In this document: piece after piece, positions 37,710 to 47,385 of the stretch | How positions within the stretch are numbered: position 1 is the first letter of the stretch | Layout of the letters: the number at the start of each line of letters is the position of its first letter | DNA from: Alphaproteobacteria bacterium | Lineage (GTDB): Bacteria; Pseudomonadota; Alphaproteobacteria; CALKHQ01 | Assembly (NCBI GenBank): GCA_041396705.1 | Contig: JAWKYB010000003.1 | Location: 1-64,000, forward strand | Reading direction: 5' to 3' | DNA length: 64,000 nucleotides | Program-made: the position numbers and the translations under genes | The notes under the pieces: generated by a model | Told to the model about the DNA's origin: nothing | What the model saw: the letters and a program-made list of their open reading frames with translations, nothing else | Database searches by the model: none

Positions 37710-37994
37710 TCAGTCCTTGGCGGCCTTCTCGGCCGGCTTGTCGTCGAGGCCGAAGGCGGAGGCGGCCCAGCGCGCATAGTCGACCCAGGCCTGCAGCAGG
37801 CCCGCTGTCGCCGCCACCGAGCCGCGCACGCCCAGCGCATAGATGTCGCGGGCCAGCGCCTCGGGCGAGGTCTCGCCACGGCCGAACGCCTGCAACGCGC
37901 GGGCATAGGCCTCCAGCGCCTCGCCGCCACGCACGCTGTACGTGCGCAGGCCGTCGCGGCCCACCGTCTTCAGGTCGTCCCAGGATGCTGCCAT
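37710..37994 (-). CDS. Small helical protein, first gene of the epimerase/SRPBCC operon
   Basis: A 94-residue protein without signal or membrane segment. It is Ala-rich and predicted wholly helical (EALEAYARALQAFGRGETS, GVRGSVAATAGLLQAWVDY), ending in a charged tail DDKPAEKAAKD. The composition recalls phasins or small scaffold proteins, but no family can be assigned. It is 3 bases from the GTG of the DUF362/SRPBCC gene and is presumably co-transcribed and translationally coupled. Confidence 0.65.
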   Translation of the reverse strand: MAASWDDLKTVGRDGLRTYSVRGGEALEAYARALQAFGRGETSPEALARDIYALGVRGSVAATAGLLQAWVDYARWAASAFGLDDKPAEKAAKD

Positions 37995-38070
37995 CGCCCC
38001 ACCTCCATGTGCCGGTTGCGGGTGCAGGACGGCAAGGTAGCGGGCCGCGGCCGGCTTTCCAACCGGCGCG

Positions 38071-38418
38071 TCAGCGCGCCGCGACCACCATCACCTCGAC
38101 CAGCAGCGTGTCGACCGCCAGCTTCGCCTCGGTGCAGGCCCGCGCCGGCGTGTTGCCGGGTGACACCCAGGCGTCCCACACCGAGTTCATCGCCGCGAAA
38201 TCGGCGATGTTGCGCAGCCAGACCTGGGCGCTGAGCAGCTTGGTCTTGTCGGTGCCGGCGGCGGCCAGCAGCCGGTCGACCTTGGCCAGCACCTGGCGGG
38301 TCTGGGTGACCACGTCGGCATTCTGGTCGTCGGCGACCTGGCCGGCGAGATAGACGGTGTCGCCGTGGACGACGCACTGGCTCATGCGCGGGCCGACGTC
38401 GGATCGCTGGATGGTCAT
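38071..38418 (-). CDS. RidA family protein (YjgF/YER057c/UK114)
   Basis: A 115-residue trimeric-type small enzyme. MTIQRSDVGPRMSQCVVHGDTVYLAGQVADD is the normal opening, with the later signature ACTEAKLAVDTLLVEVMV. Canonical RidA has an Arg near position 105 that binds the imine carboxylate; here the corresponding region PARACTEAKLA contains an Arg. RidA proteins hydrolyse reactive enamines/imines released by PLP and FAD amine enzymes. The gene overlaps the upstream oxidase stop as ATGA, matching a role in clearing imines made by that D-amino-acid-oxidase-type enzyme. Confidence 0.9.
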   Translation of the reverse strand: MTIQRSDVGPRMSQCVVHGDTVYLAGQVADDQNADVVTQTRQVLAKVDRLLAAAGTDKTKLLSAQVWLRNIADFAAMNSVWDAWVSPGNTPARACTEAKLAVDTLLVEVMVVAAR

Positions 38419-39552
38419 GGGTGTTCCTTCCCTTTGGTGGCGGTGATAGTGCGTGTCGCGGCGACCGTCGCGGGGTCGAGCGCCGGGATCGGATTCGGCC
38501 GGCCGGCAAGCAGCGCGGCGACGTAGTCGGCCATGCCGGGCGCCGACTGGATGCCGTAGCCGCCCTGGCCGGCGAGCCAGAAGAAGCCGTCGACCGCGCC
38601 GTCCCAGCCGACCACCGGGTTGCCGTCGCCGACGAAGCTGCGCAGGCCGGCCCACTTGTGCAGCACGCGCCGGACGGCGATGTCGAGCGCATGCTCCAGC
38701 CGGTCGACCGCGACCGCCACGTCGATCTCGTCGGGCTGGGCGTCGCAGGGCTCGACCGGGGTCTGGTCGGCGGGCGAGACCAGCAGGTCGCCGACCTCGG
38801 CCCGGAAGTAGTAGGTTTCGGCCACGTCCGAGACCAGCGGCCAACGGCGCACGTCGTGGCCCGCGGGCGCCGGCACGATGACGGCGGTGCGGCGCTTCGG
38901 CTGCAGGCCGCGCGGGCGGGCGCCGGCCAGTGCGGCGACCCGGTCGGCCCAGGCGCCGGCGGCGTCGACCACGATGTCGGCGGCGAAATCGCCGGCGGGC
39001 GTCTCGATCCGCCAGCCATCGGCCCGCCGCGTCAGCGCGCGCACCCGGGCATCGGTGACGATCCGGCCGCCGAGGGCGCGGAAGCCGCGCAGATAGCCCT
39101 GGTGGATCGCCGCCACGTCCATCGCCATGGCGTCGTTCTCCATCGCCGCGCGGGTCAGCGCGGCGGGGCGCAGCAGCGGCACCATGGCGCGCGCCGCCGC
39201 GACGCCGATCGCGCTGAGCATCGGATGGCGCGAAAGCTCGGCCTCCAGCAGCGCCTCGTCGCCGGGGGCGGCGACCAGCATCACCGGCCGCGGCGTCAGC
39301 AGCGGCACCTCGGCGAAGCCCGGCGGCGGCGCCATGAAGAAGGCGCGGCTGGCGCCGGTCAGGGCATTGATCGGCTGCGGCCCGTAGGACTCCAGGTACA
39401 TCGCCGCCGACCGACCGGTGGAGTGGTAGCCCGGCTGTGCTTCCGCCTCGACGATCGTGATCGCCGCCGTCGCCGCGGTCGGCCGCGATGCGCCACGCCG
39501 CGGACGCACCGGCGATGCCGCCGCCGACGACGGCGATCCGGGGGTCAGCCAT
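38415..39552 (-). pseudogene. FAD-dependent oxidoreductase (DAO/glycine oxidase type), one frameshift near the N terminus
   Basis: From ATG 39552 the sequence reads MADPRIAVVGGGIAGASAAW, the FAD-binding GxGxxG fold. Between about 39490 and 39465 the frame changes, and the protein continues in the next phase as ITIVEAEAQPGYHSTGRSAA (strand 2 with the ribose-binding Glu), then VVDAAGAWADRVAALAG and GFFWLAGQGGYGIQSAPGM to the end at 38415. One base gained or lost restores about 378 residues, normal for the DAO family. Reading from ATG 39509 gives only a fragment lacking the FAD loop. Expected reaction: oxidative deamination of an amino acid or amine, with RidA downstream handling the imine. Confidence 0.8.
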
Positions 39553-39579
39553 GACGGGCGCCCGCGCCGCGATACACGT

Positions 39580-40218
39580 TCAATCGCCGAGCCCCCTGGC
39601 CATCGCCTCGATCACGGTGACGGCCGAGGCGGCGCCGGGATCGACATGGCCGCGCGCCCGGTCGCCGAGCCGCATCGCGCGACCCTTGGTGGCAACCATT
39701 GCCTTGGTCGCTTCCGCGCCGCCGCGGGCGGCCTCCAGTGCGGCGGACAGGCCGGCGGCGAAGTCGCGGCCCGCCGCCTGGGCCTCGGCCATTGCCGCGG
39801 CCGCAGGCACCCAGGCGTCGATCATGGTCTTCTCGCCGACCTCGGCCTTGCCGCGGTCCTGGATGCCCTTGGCCATGGCCTGGAAGGCGGCCGCCATGTC
39901 GGCATCGTCGAGCGCCGGCTTGCCCTTGACCGCGGCACCGGCCCGCATGAACGCCGTGGCATAGAGCGGGCCGGAGGACGCGCCGACGGCGTTGAGGAAC
40001 GACTTGGCGGCGGCATTGAGCACCGCGGTCGGCTCGCTGCCGGCCTCGAGCTTGCCCAGCGCCTCGCGCACCGCACCGAAACCGAGTGCCATGGCGATGC
40101 CATGGTCGGCGTCGCCGATCACGCCGTCGAGCTGGCACAGGCGCTCCTTGTCCGCCTCGATGGCGGTGGCGATCGCGTCGAACATCGCGATCAGGCGGGC
40201 GGAGTCGTAGGTTGCCAT
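39580..40218 (-). CDS. dhaL: Dihydroxyacetone kinase subunit DhaL
   Basis: A 212-residue helical-barrel ADP/ATP-binding subunit. The Mg-binding motif is DGVIGDADHGIAM with D31, D36 and D38. SFLNAVGASSGPLYATAFMR (the Gly-rich nucleotide loop) and RAMRLGDRARGHVDPGAAS follow as in DhaL. Length matches the family. It lies 14 bases downstream of dhaK. No phosphotransferase DhaM is present, so the pair may use ATP, as in FGGY-type or erythrulose kinases (LerK/DerK) of other bacteria, rather than PEP. Confidence 0.93.
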   Translation of the reverse strand: MATYDSARLIAMFDAIATAIEADKERLCQLDGVIGDADHGIAMALGFGAVREALGKLEAGSEPTAVLNAAAKSFLNAVGASSGPLYATAFMRAGAAVKGKPALDDADMAAAFQAMAKGIQDRGKAEVGEKTMIDAWVPAAAAMAEAQAAGRDFAAGLSAALEAARGGAEATKAMVATKGRAMRLGDRARGHVDPGAASAVTVIEAMARGLGD

Positions 40219-40232
40219 CCGGTCCCCCGCGG

Positions 40233-41243
40233 TCAGTTGGCGCGGAACATGGCGCAGTCGCAGGGATGGTCCAGCATCTGCTGCAGCTCGCCGTCAAGGT
40301 GGTGCAGCGTGATCGAGGCGCCGGCCATTTCCAGCGAGGTGCAGTAGGGCCCGACCCAGGTGGCGTAGACCTCGACGCCGATGTCGTCGAGCCGCTGCTT
40401 CACCCGCCGGTTCATGATGTAGAGCTCCATCAGCGAGGTGGAGCCGAGCGAGTTGACCAGCACCGCCACCCGGTCGCCGCGCGACGGGCTCATCTCGCCG
40501 AGGATGGCGTCGAGCATGGTGTCGCTGATCGAATCGGCGCTGGTCAGCTTGCCGCGGGCGATGCCCGGCTCGCCGTGGATGCCCATGCCGATCTCCATCT
40601 CGTCCGGGCCGATCTCGAAATTCGGCTTGCGGGTCTGCGGCAGCGAGCAGGGGCCGAGCGCGACGCCCATGGTGTAGGTCTGCGCATTGGCCTTGCGGGC
40701 GACGCGCTCGCATTCGTCGAAGTCCATCATCATGTCGCAGGCCGCACCGGCGGCCTTGAAGATGAAGAAGTTGCCGGCGACGCCGCGCCGGTCGGCGATG
40801 CGGTCGCGCGGGGCGGAGGCGACGTCGTCGGTCGACAGCACCGTGCGCACCGCGATGTCGTCCATCGCCGCCATCTCGGCGGCCATGTCGAAGTTCATCA
40901 CGTCGCCGGCGTAGTTGCCGTACATGAACAGCACGCCCGCACCGCCGCTGACCGCCTTGGCGCATTCGAGGATCGGGTCGGGCGGCGGCGACGCGAACAC
41001 GTTGCCGATGGCGGCCGCATCGGCGAGACCGCGGCCGACATAGCCGAGGAAGGTCGGCTCGTGGCCGGACCCGCCGCCGATGACCAGGCCGACCTTGCCC
41101 GGCCGCGGCCCGTCGACCGCGATCACCGAGCGCGGGCTGCCGTCGACCTGGCGCAGGTGGCGCGGATGGGCGGCGACGATGCCCTCCAGCATCTCCTCGA
41201 TGACCCGGTCCGGGCCGTTCATGATTTTCTTGGTTTCAGCCAA
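40233..41243 (-). CDS. dhaK: Dihydroxyacetone kinase subunit DhaK
   Basis: A 336-residue ketose-binding subunit. GLVIGGGSGHEPTFLGYVG is the substrate-site loop, GVLFMYGNYAGDVMNFDMA is conserved, and MGIHGEPGI contains the His (about H223) that binds the ketone covalently in this family. The TTG at 41243 is chosen because GGAGG lies 5 bases upstream and AETKKIMNGP aligns with the usual TKKxxN start; an ATG at 41222 would cut this. It is divergent from the FGGY kinase operon across a 163-base region. Substrate could be dihydroxyacetone or a tetrulose, the latter favoured by the neighbours. Confidence 0.93.
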   Translation of the reverse strand: MAETKKIMNGPDRVIEEMLEGIVAAHPRHLRQVDGSPRSVIAVDGPRPGKVGLVIGGGSGHEPTFLGYVGRGLADAAAIGNVFASPPPDPILECAKAVSGGAGVLFMYGNYAGDVMNFDMAAEMAAMDDIAVRTVLSTDDVASAPRDRIADRRGVAGNFFIFKAAGAACDMMMDFDECERVARKANAQTYTMGVALGPCSLPQTRKPNFEIGPDEMEIGMGIHGEPGIARGKLTSADSISDTMLDAILGEMSPSRGDRVAVLVNSLGSTSLMELYIMNRRVKQRLDDIGVEVYATWVGPYCTSLEMAGASITLHHLDGELQQMLDHPCDCAMFRAN

Positions 41244-41406
41244 ATGGTCCTCCCCCCGCCGCCGTGCGGCAGCCTTCGATCCGCGCTTGCGCCGGATGCG
41301 AAACATCGCCGATGCGCGCACGGATGTCATGCCCCAGTTCGCCAATCCGCGCGCGAATGCTAAACACACCGGGCGGCACCGGGCCGCGGCGCGAGGGCAA
41401 GGGGAC

Positions 41407-42918
41407 ATGGCGGACTATCTGCTGGGCATCGACAGCGGGCTGACCGTCACCAAGGCGGTGCTGTTCGACTCGGGCGGACGGGTCGTCGCCGTCGGCCGGC
41501 GCGCGGTGCCGCGCATCCAGCCACGTGCGCGCCATGTCGAGCGCGACATGGCCGCACTGTGGCGCGAATCCGCGGCGGCGATCCGCGATGCGATCGCCCA
41601 GGCCGGCGTGGCGCCGGGCGCGGTCGCCGCGATCGGCGTCACCGGCCATGGCGACGGCCTCTATCTGCTCGGCGACGATCTGGCGCCGCTGGGCAATGCC
41701 ATCGTCTCGCTCGACACCCGCGCGGCCGAGGTGCTGGACGGCTGGCGGGCCGACGGCACCATGGCGGCGGCGCTGCGGGCGACCGGGCAGCAGCCCTATG
41801 CGGCGGCGCCGGCGGCGCTGCTGGCCTGGCTGCGGCGGCACGAGCCGGAGCGCTACGGCCGCATCCGCTGGGTGCTGTCGTGCAAGGATTGGCTGCGCTT
41901 CTGCCTGGCCGGTGCGATCGCGACCGACCTGACCGAAGCCAGCGTCTCGTTCACCGACTATCGCAGCCAGACTTACAGCGACGAGGCCTTCGCCCTGTAC
42001 GGGCTGCCGGCGATGGCACGTGCGACGCCTGAGATGCTGGCGCCGGCGGCGGTCGCCGGGCAGGTGACGGCGGCCGCGGCGGCAATGACGGGCCTTGCCG
42101 CAGGCACGCCGGTGGTCGCCGGCTTGCACGACGTCACCGCGTCGGCGATCGGCTCCGGTGTCGCCGAGACCGGCCGGCTGTCGATCGTCGCCGGCACCTT
42201 CAGCATCAACCAGGTCTTCTCCGACCGGCCGCAGCCGTCGACGGAATGGTACTGCCGCAGCGGCTTTGCCCGCAGCCTGTGGCTGAACATGGCGATCTCG
42301 CCGGCCTCCAGCGCCAACATCGACTGGATGGTGCGGACGCTGTGCCCCGACGCGGTCGCGCGCGCCGCGGCGGAGGGCGGCACTGCCTTCGACCACCTGG
42401 AGCCGGAGATCGCGGCGGCATTCGCCGGCGACAGCACCGTCGTCTACCACCCGTTCCTCTATGGCTCGCCGCACGGCGACGACGCCACCGCCGGCTTTCT
42501 CGGCGTGCAGGGCTGGCACGACCGCGGCCACCTGATCCGGGCCCTGTACGAGGGCGTGGTGTTCAACCATCGCACCCATGTGGATGCGCTGCGCAGCGCC
42601 TTTCCGATGACCTCGGCCCGGCTTTGCGGCGGCGGCGCGCGCAGCTCGCGGCTGTGCCAGCTGTTCGCCGACACGCTGGGACTCGACATCGAGGTGGTGG
42701 ATGCGGAGGAGACCGGCGCGCTCGGCGCCGCGCTGTGCGCCGCCGTGGGCGTCGGGCGTTACGGGTCGCTGGCCGAGGCATCCGCGGCCGCGGTGAAGCT
42801 GCAGCGCCGCTACCGCAGCGACCCGGCGCGCGCGGCCGATCTGGACGCCCGCTATGCCCGCTATCGCGGCTCGATCGACGCCGTGGCGCCGATCTGGAAA
42901 AGCCTGCGCGGGCAATAG
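41407..42918 (+). CDS. FGGY-family carbohydrate kinase (erythritol/L-xylulose kinase-like)
   Basis: A 503-residue ATP-dependent sugar/polyol kinase. LLGIDSGLTVTKAVLFD is the first phosphate loop; RHVERDMAALWRESAAAI, IGVTGHGDGLYLLGDDL and PLGNAIVSLDTRA resemble EryA and LyxK; FLYGSPHGDDATAGFLG and LCGGGARSSRLCQLFAD form the second domain; and EETGALGAAL is the C-terminal ATP site. First gene of a plus-strand operon with a GlpD-like dehydrogenase and a TpiA-like isomerase, the order seen in erythritol catabolism (eryA, eryB, tpiA2). Erythritol or a related C4 polyol is therefore the best guess; glycerol or a pentulose cannot be excluded. Confidence 0.88.
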   Translation: MADYLLGIDSGLTVTKAVLFDSGGRVVAVGRRAVPRIQPRARHVERDMAALWRESAAAIRDAIAQAGVAPGAVAAIGVTGHGDGLYLLGDDLAPLGNAIVSLDTRAAEVLDGWRADGTMAAALRATGQQPYAAAPAALLAWLRRHEPERYGRIRWVLSCKDWLRFCLAGAIATDLTEASVSFTDYRSQTYSDEAFALYGLPAMARATPEMLAPAAVAGQVTAAAAAMTGLAAGTPVVAGLHDVTASAIGSGVAETGRLSIVAGTFSINQVFSDRPQPSTEWYCRSGFARSLWLNMAISPASSANIDWMVRTLCPDAVARAAAEGGTAFDHLEPEIAAAFAGDSTVVYHPFLYGSPHGDDATAGFLGVQGWHDRGHLIRALYEGVVFNHRTHVDALRSAFPMTSARLCGGGARSSRLCQLFADTLGLDIEVVDAEETGALGAALCAAVGVGRYGSLAEASAAAVKLQRRYRSDPARAADLDARYARYRGSIDAVAPIWKSLRGQ

Positions 42919-42927
42919 GCGGTGGCC

Positions 42928-44658
42928 ATGCCGGAGACAGGCGAGACGGGCGCGGCCCGGCGGGCGCGGTTGCTGGCGGCGGCGCGGGCGCGCGGCCGCT
43001 TTCCTGTGGTGATCGTCGGCGCCGGCATCAATGGCCTCGGCACCTTTCGCGACCTCTGCCTGCAGGGAGTCGACTGCCTGATCGTCGACCGCGGCGACTA
43101 TTGCTCCGGCACCAGCGCGGCGCCGTCGCGGATGATCCATGGCGGCCTGAAGTACCTGGAGACCGGCGAGTTCCGGCTGGTGGCGGAATCGGTGCGCGAG
43201 CGCAATCGGCTGCTGCGCAACGCCCCGCACCTGGTCCGGCCGCTGGAGATGGTGATCCCGCTGCCGCGTCGGTTCGGCGGCGAGCTGGCCTCGGCGCTGC
43301 GCTTCCTGGGGTTGAAGACGAAGATGCGCCGGCGCGGCAAGCTGATCATCGAGGCCGGGCTGACCGCCTACGACTTCTTCGGCCGCAAGACCCGGGTGAT
43401 GCCGCCGCATCGCAGCATCTCGCGCGCCGAGCTCTATGCCACGCTGCCGGATCTGGCCGAGGGCATGATCGGCGGCAGCTCGTATTTCGATGCCCAGATC
43501 GCGATTCCGGAGCGGCTGGGGGTGGAACTGGCGCTGGACGGGATGGCGGCCAATCCGGCCAGCGTCGCGCTGAACCACGTTGCAGTGGAGGGCCGCGACG
43601 GTACCGCATTGCGGCTGGTCGACCGGATCGGCGGCGACGCCTTCACCGTCCAACCCGACCTCGTGATCAACGCGGCCGGGCCGTGGATCGACCGCACCAA
43701 CCGGGCGATGGCGGCCGAAAGCACCCTGATCGGCGGCACCAAGGGCTCGCACCTGCTGCTCGACCTGCCGGCGCTGCGCGACGAACTCGGCGACCGCATG
43801 GTCTATTTCGATCCCGGCGACGGCCGGCTGCTGCTGGTCGCGCAGCTCGAGGGCCGGGTGCTGCTGGGGTCGACCGACATCCCGGCCGACGACCCGGACG
43901 CCGCGGTCTGCGGCGACGACGAAATCGACTACATGCTGGACGGGCTGCGCGCCGTGTTCCCGCGAATCGGCGCCACCCGTCGGCACATCGTCTTCACCTA
44001 TTGCGGGGTGCGCCCGCTGCCGCGCGGCGACAGCAGCGACCCCGGCGCGATCAGCCGCGACCATTCGATCGCGGTGGCCGAGCCAGCAGGCGACCGCAGC
44101 TTCCCGATCCTGTCGCTGGTCGGCGGCAAGTGGACCACGTTCCGCGCCTTCGCAGAACAGACCGCCGACATGGTCCTCGCGCGGCTCGGCGCCCCGCGGC
44201 GCACGGGCACCCTGGAGCTGGCCATCGGCGGCGGTCACGGGCTTTCCAACCGCGCCGAGGACTGGTCGCGGCTGCACGCCGAGGTCGCGGAGCGGCTGGG
44301 CGGAGACGGCACGCGCGCCTGGGCGCTGGTCCGGCGCTTCGGCGCGCGGTCGCTTGAGGCCGTGCCCTATTGCCGTGGAAGCGCCGACCCGTTGACCACG
44401 CTGCCCGGGATCGGCCGCGGCGAGATCGCGTTCATGGCGGAAACGGAGCAGGTCGAGCACATCGCCGACCTGGCGCTGCGGCGGACGTCGATCGCGCTCG
44501 CCGGGCACTTGACAAGCGCGGCGGTGCGGGAACTCGCCGAAGTCGTCGGCGAGCTGCGCGGCTGGGACGCGGCGCGGCGGGACGCCGAGGCCGAGGGCCT
44601 GGCCGAGGCGATGCTGCGGCGTCACCGCATCGACATCGCGACCGGTCGGCTGGTATAG
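42928..44658 (+). CDS. FAD-dependent glycerol-3-phosphate dehydrogenase family protein (EryB-like)
   Basis: A 576-residue flavoprotein. VVIVGAGINGLGTFRDLCLQ binds FAD; DYCSGTSAAPSRMIHGGLKY is the family motif around the flavin; VINAAGPWIDRTN and GSTDIPADDPD follow; and ILSLVGGKWTTFRAFAE is the conserved C-terminal FAD contact of GlpD. A C-terminal helical domain completes it. It would oxidise a polyol phosphate and pass electrons to quinone at the membrane. Position after an EryA-like kinase suggests erythritol phosphate. An AGG 8 bases before ATG 42928 supports that start over GTG 42922. Confidence 0.88.
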   Translation: MPETGETGAARRARLLAAARARGRFPVVIVGAGINGLGTFRDLCLQGVDCLIVDRGDYCSGTSAAPSRMIHGGLKYLETGEFRLVAESVRERNRLLRNAPHLVRPLEMVIPLPRRFGGELASALRFLGLKTKMRRRGKLIIEAGLTAYDFFGRKTRVMPPHRSISRAELYATLPDLAEGMIGGSSYFDAQIAIPERLGVELALDGMAANPASVALNHVAVEGRDGTALRLVDRIGGDAFTVQPDLVINAAGPWIDRTNRAMAAESTLIGGTKGSHLLLDLPALRDELGDRMVYFDPGDGRLLLVAQLEGRVLLGSTDIPADDPDAAVCGDDEIDYMLDGLRAVFPRIGATRRHIVFTYCGVRPLPRGDSSDPGAISRDHSIAVAEPAGDRSFPILSLVGGKWTTFRAFAEQTADMVLARLGAPRRTGTLELAIGGGHGLSNRAEDWSRLHAEVAERLGGDGTRAWALVRRFGARSLEAVPYCRGSADPLTTLPGIGRGEIAFMAETEQVEHIADLALRRTSIALAGHLTSAAVRELAEVVGELRGWDAARRDAEAEGLAEAMLRRHRIDIATGRLV

Positions 44659-44747
44659 CGCGGCACACGAGCGCGGCCGGCCGCGCGAAACTTGGCGAGT
44701 GGCGCAGGCGGCTGCGTCGCTCCGACATCCCAGGCAGGGAGGGCGAG

Positions 44748-45509
44748 GTGGACGGACGCTTCTGGGTCGGCACCAGCTGGAAGATGAACAAGACGCTGGC
44801 CGAGGCCGAGGCCTTCGCCGATGCGCTGCTGCGCGCGCCGCGACCCGACGATCCGTCGCTGGTCCGCTTCGTGATCCCGCCGTTCACCGCGGTGCGCGAG
44901 GTCAAGCGCCGGCTGGCCGGCAGCGACGTGCTGGTCGGAGCCCAGACCATGCACTGGGACGACTCCGGTGCGTGGACCGGCGAGATCTCGCCGGTGATGC
45001 TGCGCGACTGCGGCGCCGACCTGGTCGAACTCGGCCACAGCGAACGGCGCACCCACTTCGGCGAGACCGACGAAGCCATCGGGCGCAAGGTGGCCGCGGC
45101 CCTGCGCCACGGCCTGGTGCCGCTGGTCTGCATCGGCGAGACCGCGGCCGAGAAGGACCGGGGCGCGACGGCGTCCGTGCTGGAGCGCCAGGTGCACGGC
45201 GCGCTGGCCGGCGTGGACGCCCTGGCAGCAGGGACGGTGCTGCTGGCCTATGAACCGGTGTGGGCGATCGGCGCCGGCGGCGTGCCGGCGTCGCCCGACT
45301 ACGCGCAGGCCCAGCACGCGCTGATCAGGCGGATCGCCGCCGAGGCGTGCGGTGCCGCGCTGCCGGTCCTCTACGGCGGCAGCGTCACCCTGGAGAATTG
45401 CGCCGCGCTGGCGGCACGGCCGGCGATCGACGGCCTGTTCGTCGGCCGCGCGGCCTGGGACGCGGAAGGCTATCTGGCGATCGTCGACCGGGCGGCCGCC
45501 GCGCGCTGA
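44748..45509 (+). CDS. Triosephosphate isomerase family (TpiA2/EryH-like)
   Basis: A 253-residue TIM barrel from GTG 44748, with AGGGAGG just upstream. Catalytic residues are in place: K12 with N14 in TSWKMNKT, H97 in ELGHSERR and E169 in AYEPVWAIG; the phosphate loop is LYGGSV. The segment MHWDDSGAWTGEISPVML differs from housekeeping TIM (which reads more like SExGAFTGE) and matches what I recall for the second isomerases of rhizobial and Brucella erythritol loci, which act on L-erythrulose 1-phosphate. It follows the dehydrogenase gene by 89 bases. Confidence 0.9.
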   Translation: MDGRFWVGTSWKMNKTLAEAEAFADALLRAPRPDDPSLVRFVIPPFTAVREVKRRLAGSDVLVGAQTMHWDDSGAWTGEISPVMLRDCGADLVELGHSERRTHFGETDEAIGRKVAAALRHGLVPLVCIGETAAEKDRGATASVLERQVHGALAGVDALAAGTVLLAYEPVWAIGAGGVPASPDYAQAQHALIRRIAAEACGAALPVLYGGSVTLENCAALAARPAIDGLFVGRAAWDAEGYLAIVDRAAAAR

Positions 45510-45514
45510 ACGCC

Positions 45515-45540
45515 GGGCTGATGCGTCGGGCTGATGCGTC
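45515..45540. repeat. Tandem 13-base direct repeat
   Basis: GGGCTGATGCGTC occurs twice in direct succession, followed by a decayed third copy (GGGCTCAGGCGGC) that includes the stop codon of the convergent desulfhydrase gene. It sits in the 35-base gap between the convergent isomerase and desulfhydrase genes; no function is apparent. Confidence 0.6.
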
Positions 45541-45544
45541 GGGC

Positions 45545-46540
45545 TCAGGCGGCGCCGAAGGCGGCGTGATAGACGAACAGCGCCGGCGTGCCGCCGGTGT
45601 GGACGAAGACGACGTTCTGGCCGCGGACGAATTCGCCGGCCCTGATCGCGGCGATCAGCCCGGCCATCGCCTTGCCGGTGTAGACCGGATCGATGATCAG
45701 GCCTTCCAGCCGGGCGCACAGGCCCACCGCCTCGACCATTCCCTCGGTCGGCTGGCCGTAGGCGGGGCCGACGAAGCCGTCGCGCAGGTCGAGCAGGCCG
45801 TCGGCGATCGCCGCGCCGCGGCCGAGCCGGGCCGCGGCCTCGCGGGCGATCCGCATGACCTCCGGGCCAAGCTTGGCGGAGGGATCGCCGACGCAGATTC
45901 CGACGACCGGCACCTCTCCGCCGATGCCGGCGAGCAGCCCGCCCTGGGTGCCGCCGCTGCCGGAGGCGTGGAACACCGCGTCGACCTTCACGCCGCGGGC
46001 CTGGGCCTGATCCAGCAGCTCGCGCCCGGCCGCGGCATAGCCCAGCGCGCCGACCGCGTTCGAGCCGCCGATGGGAATGGCGTAGGGCCGTCCGCCGGCG
46101 TTGCGCAGTTCCACCGCCACCCGCGCGATCTGGGCGTCGGCATCGGTGTCGCCGGCGACCATGTGGACACGCGCGCCGGTCAGCCGGTCGAGCAGGATGT
46201 TGCCGGAGTGCATGTAGAGGTCGCGGTCGGCATAGGCGACCTTGTCCTGCAGCACCAGGTGGCAGGCGAGCCCGTGGCGGGCGGCCGCGGCCGCGGTCTG
46301 CCGGCAGTGGTTCGACTGCGGCGCGCCGGCGGTGATCAGCGCGTCGGCCCCTTCCGCCTGCGCCGCGCCGACCAGGAACTCCAGCTTGCGCGCCTTGTTG
46401 CCGCCGAGCGCCAGACCGGTGGCATCGTCGCGCTTGACCCAGATCGACGGCCCGCCGAGATGGGCGCTGAGCCGCGGCAGCGGCTCCAGCGGGGTCGGCA
46501 GGTGGCAGAAGCGGCTGCGGGGAAACTGGTCGAAGTTCAT
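45545..46540 (-). CDS. dcyD: D-cysteine desulfhydrase / ACC deaminase-family PLP enzyme
   Basis: A 331-residue fold-type II PLP enzyme. WVKRDDATGLALGGNKARKL contains the Schiff-base Lys within GGNKxRKLE; AGAPQSNHCRQTAAAA binds substrate carboxylate; PIGGSNAVGALGY and SGSGGTQGGLLAG form the phosphate pocket; VFVHTGGTPALF closes it. DcyD (releases pyruvate, ammonia and sulphide from D-cysteine) and ACC deaminase are hard to separate by eye. The neighbouring polar amino acid importer mirrors the enterobacterial fliY-dcyD-yecS-yecC cystine cluster, which favours DcyD. Confidence 0.82.
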   Translation of the reverse strand: MNFDQFPRSRFCHLPTPLEPLPRLSAHLGGPSIWVKRDDATGLALGGNKARKLEFLVGAAQAEGADALITAGAPQSNHCRQTAAAAARHGLACHLVLQDKVAYADRDLYMHSGNILLDRLTGARVHMVAGDTDADAQIARVAVELRNAGGRPYAIPIGGSNAVGALGYAAAGRELLDQAQARGVKVDAVFHASGSGGTQGGLLAGIGGEVPVVGICVGDPSAKLGPEVMRIAREAAARLGRGAAIADGLLDLRDGFVGPAYGQPTEGMVEAVGLCARLEGLIIDPVYTGKAMAGLIAAIRAGEFVRGQNVVFVHTGGTPALFVYHAAFGAA

Positions 46541-46563
46541 GGCGGGCTCCCGTGGGATGGCCG

Positions 46564-47343
<780 letters not shown>

Positions 47344-47385
47344 GTCGGCAAGCTCAATGTTTTCTGTCTTTACAGGATGTTACGG

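Noticed and set aside
41236..44625. 1129-codon minus-strand open frame
   Set aside because: It is antisense to the FGGY kinase and GlpD-like genes and has His/Arg/Gln-rich composition typical of shadows in G+C-rich coding DNA.
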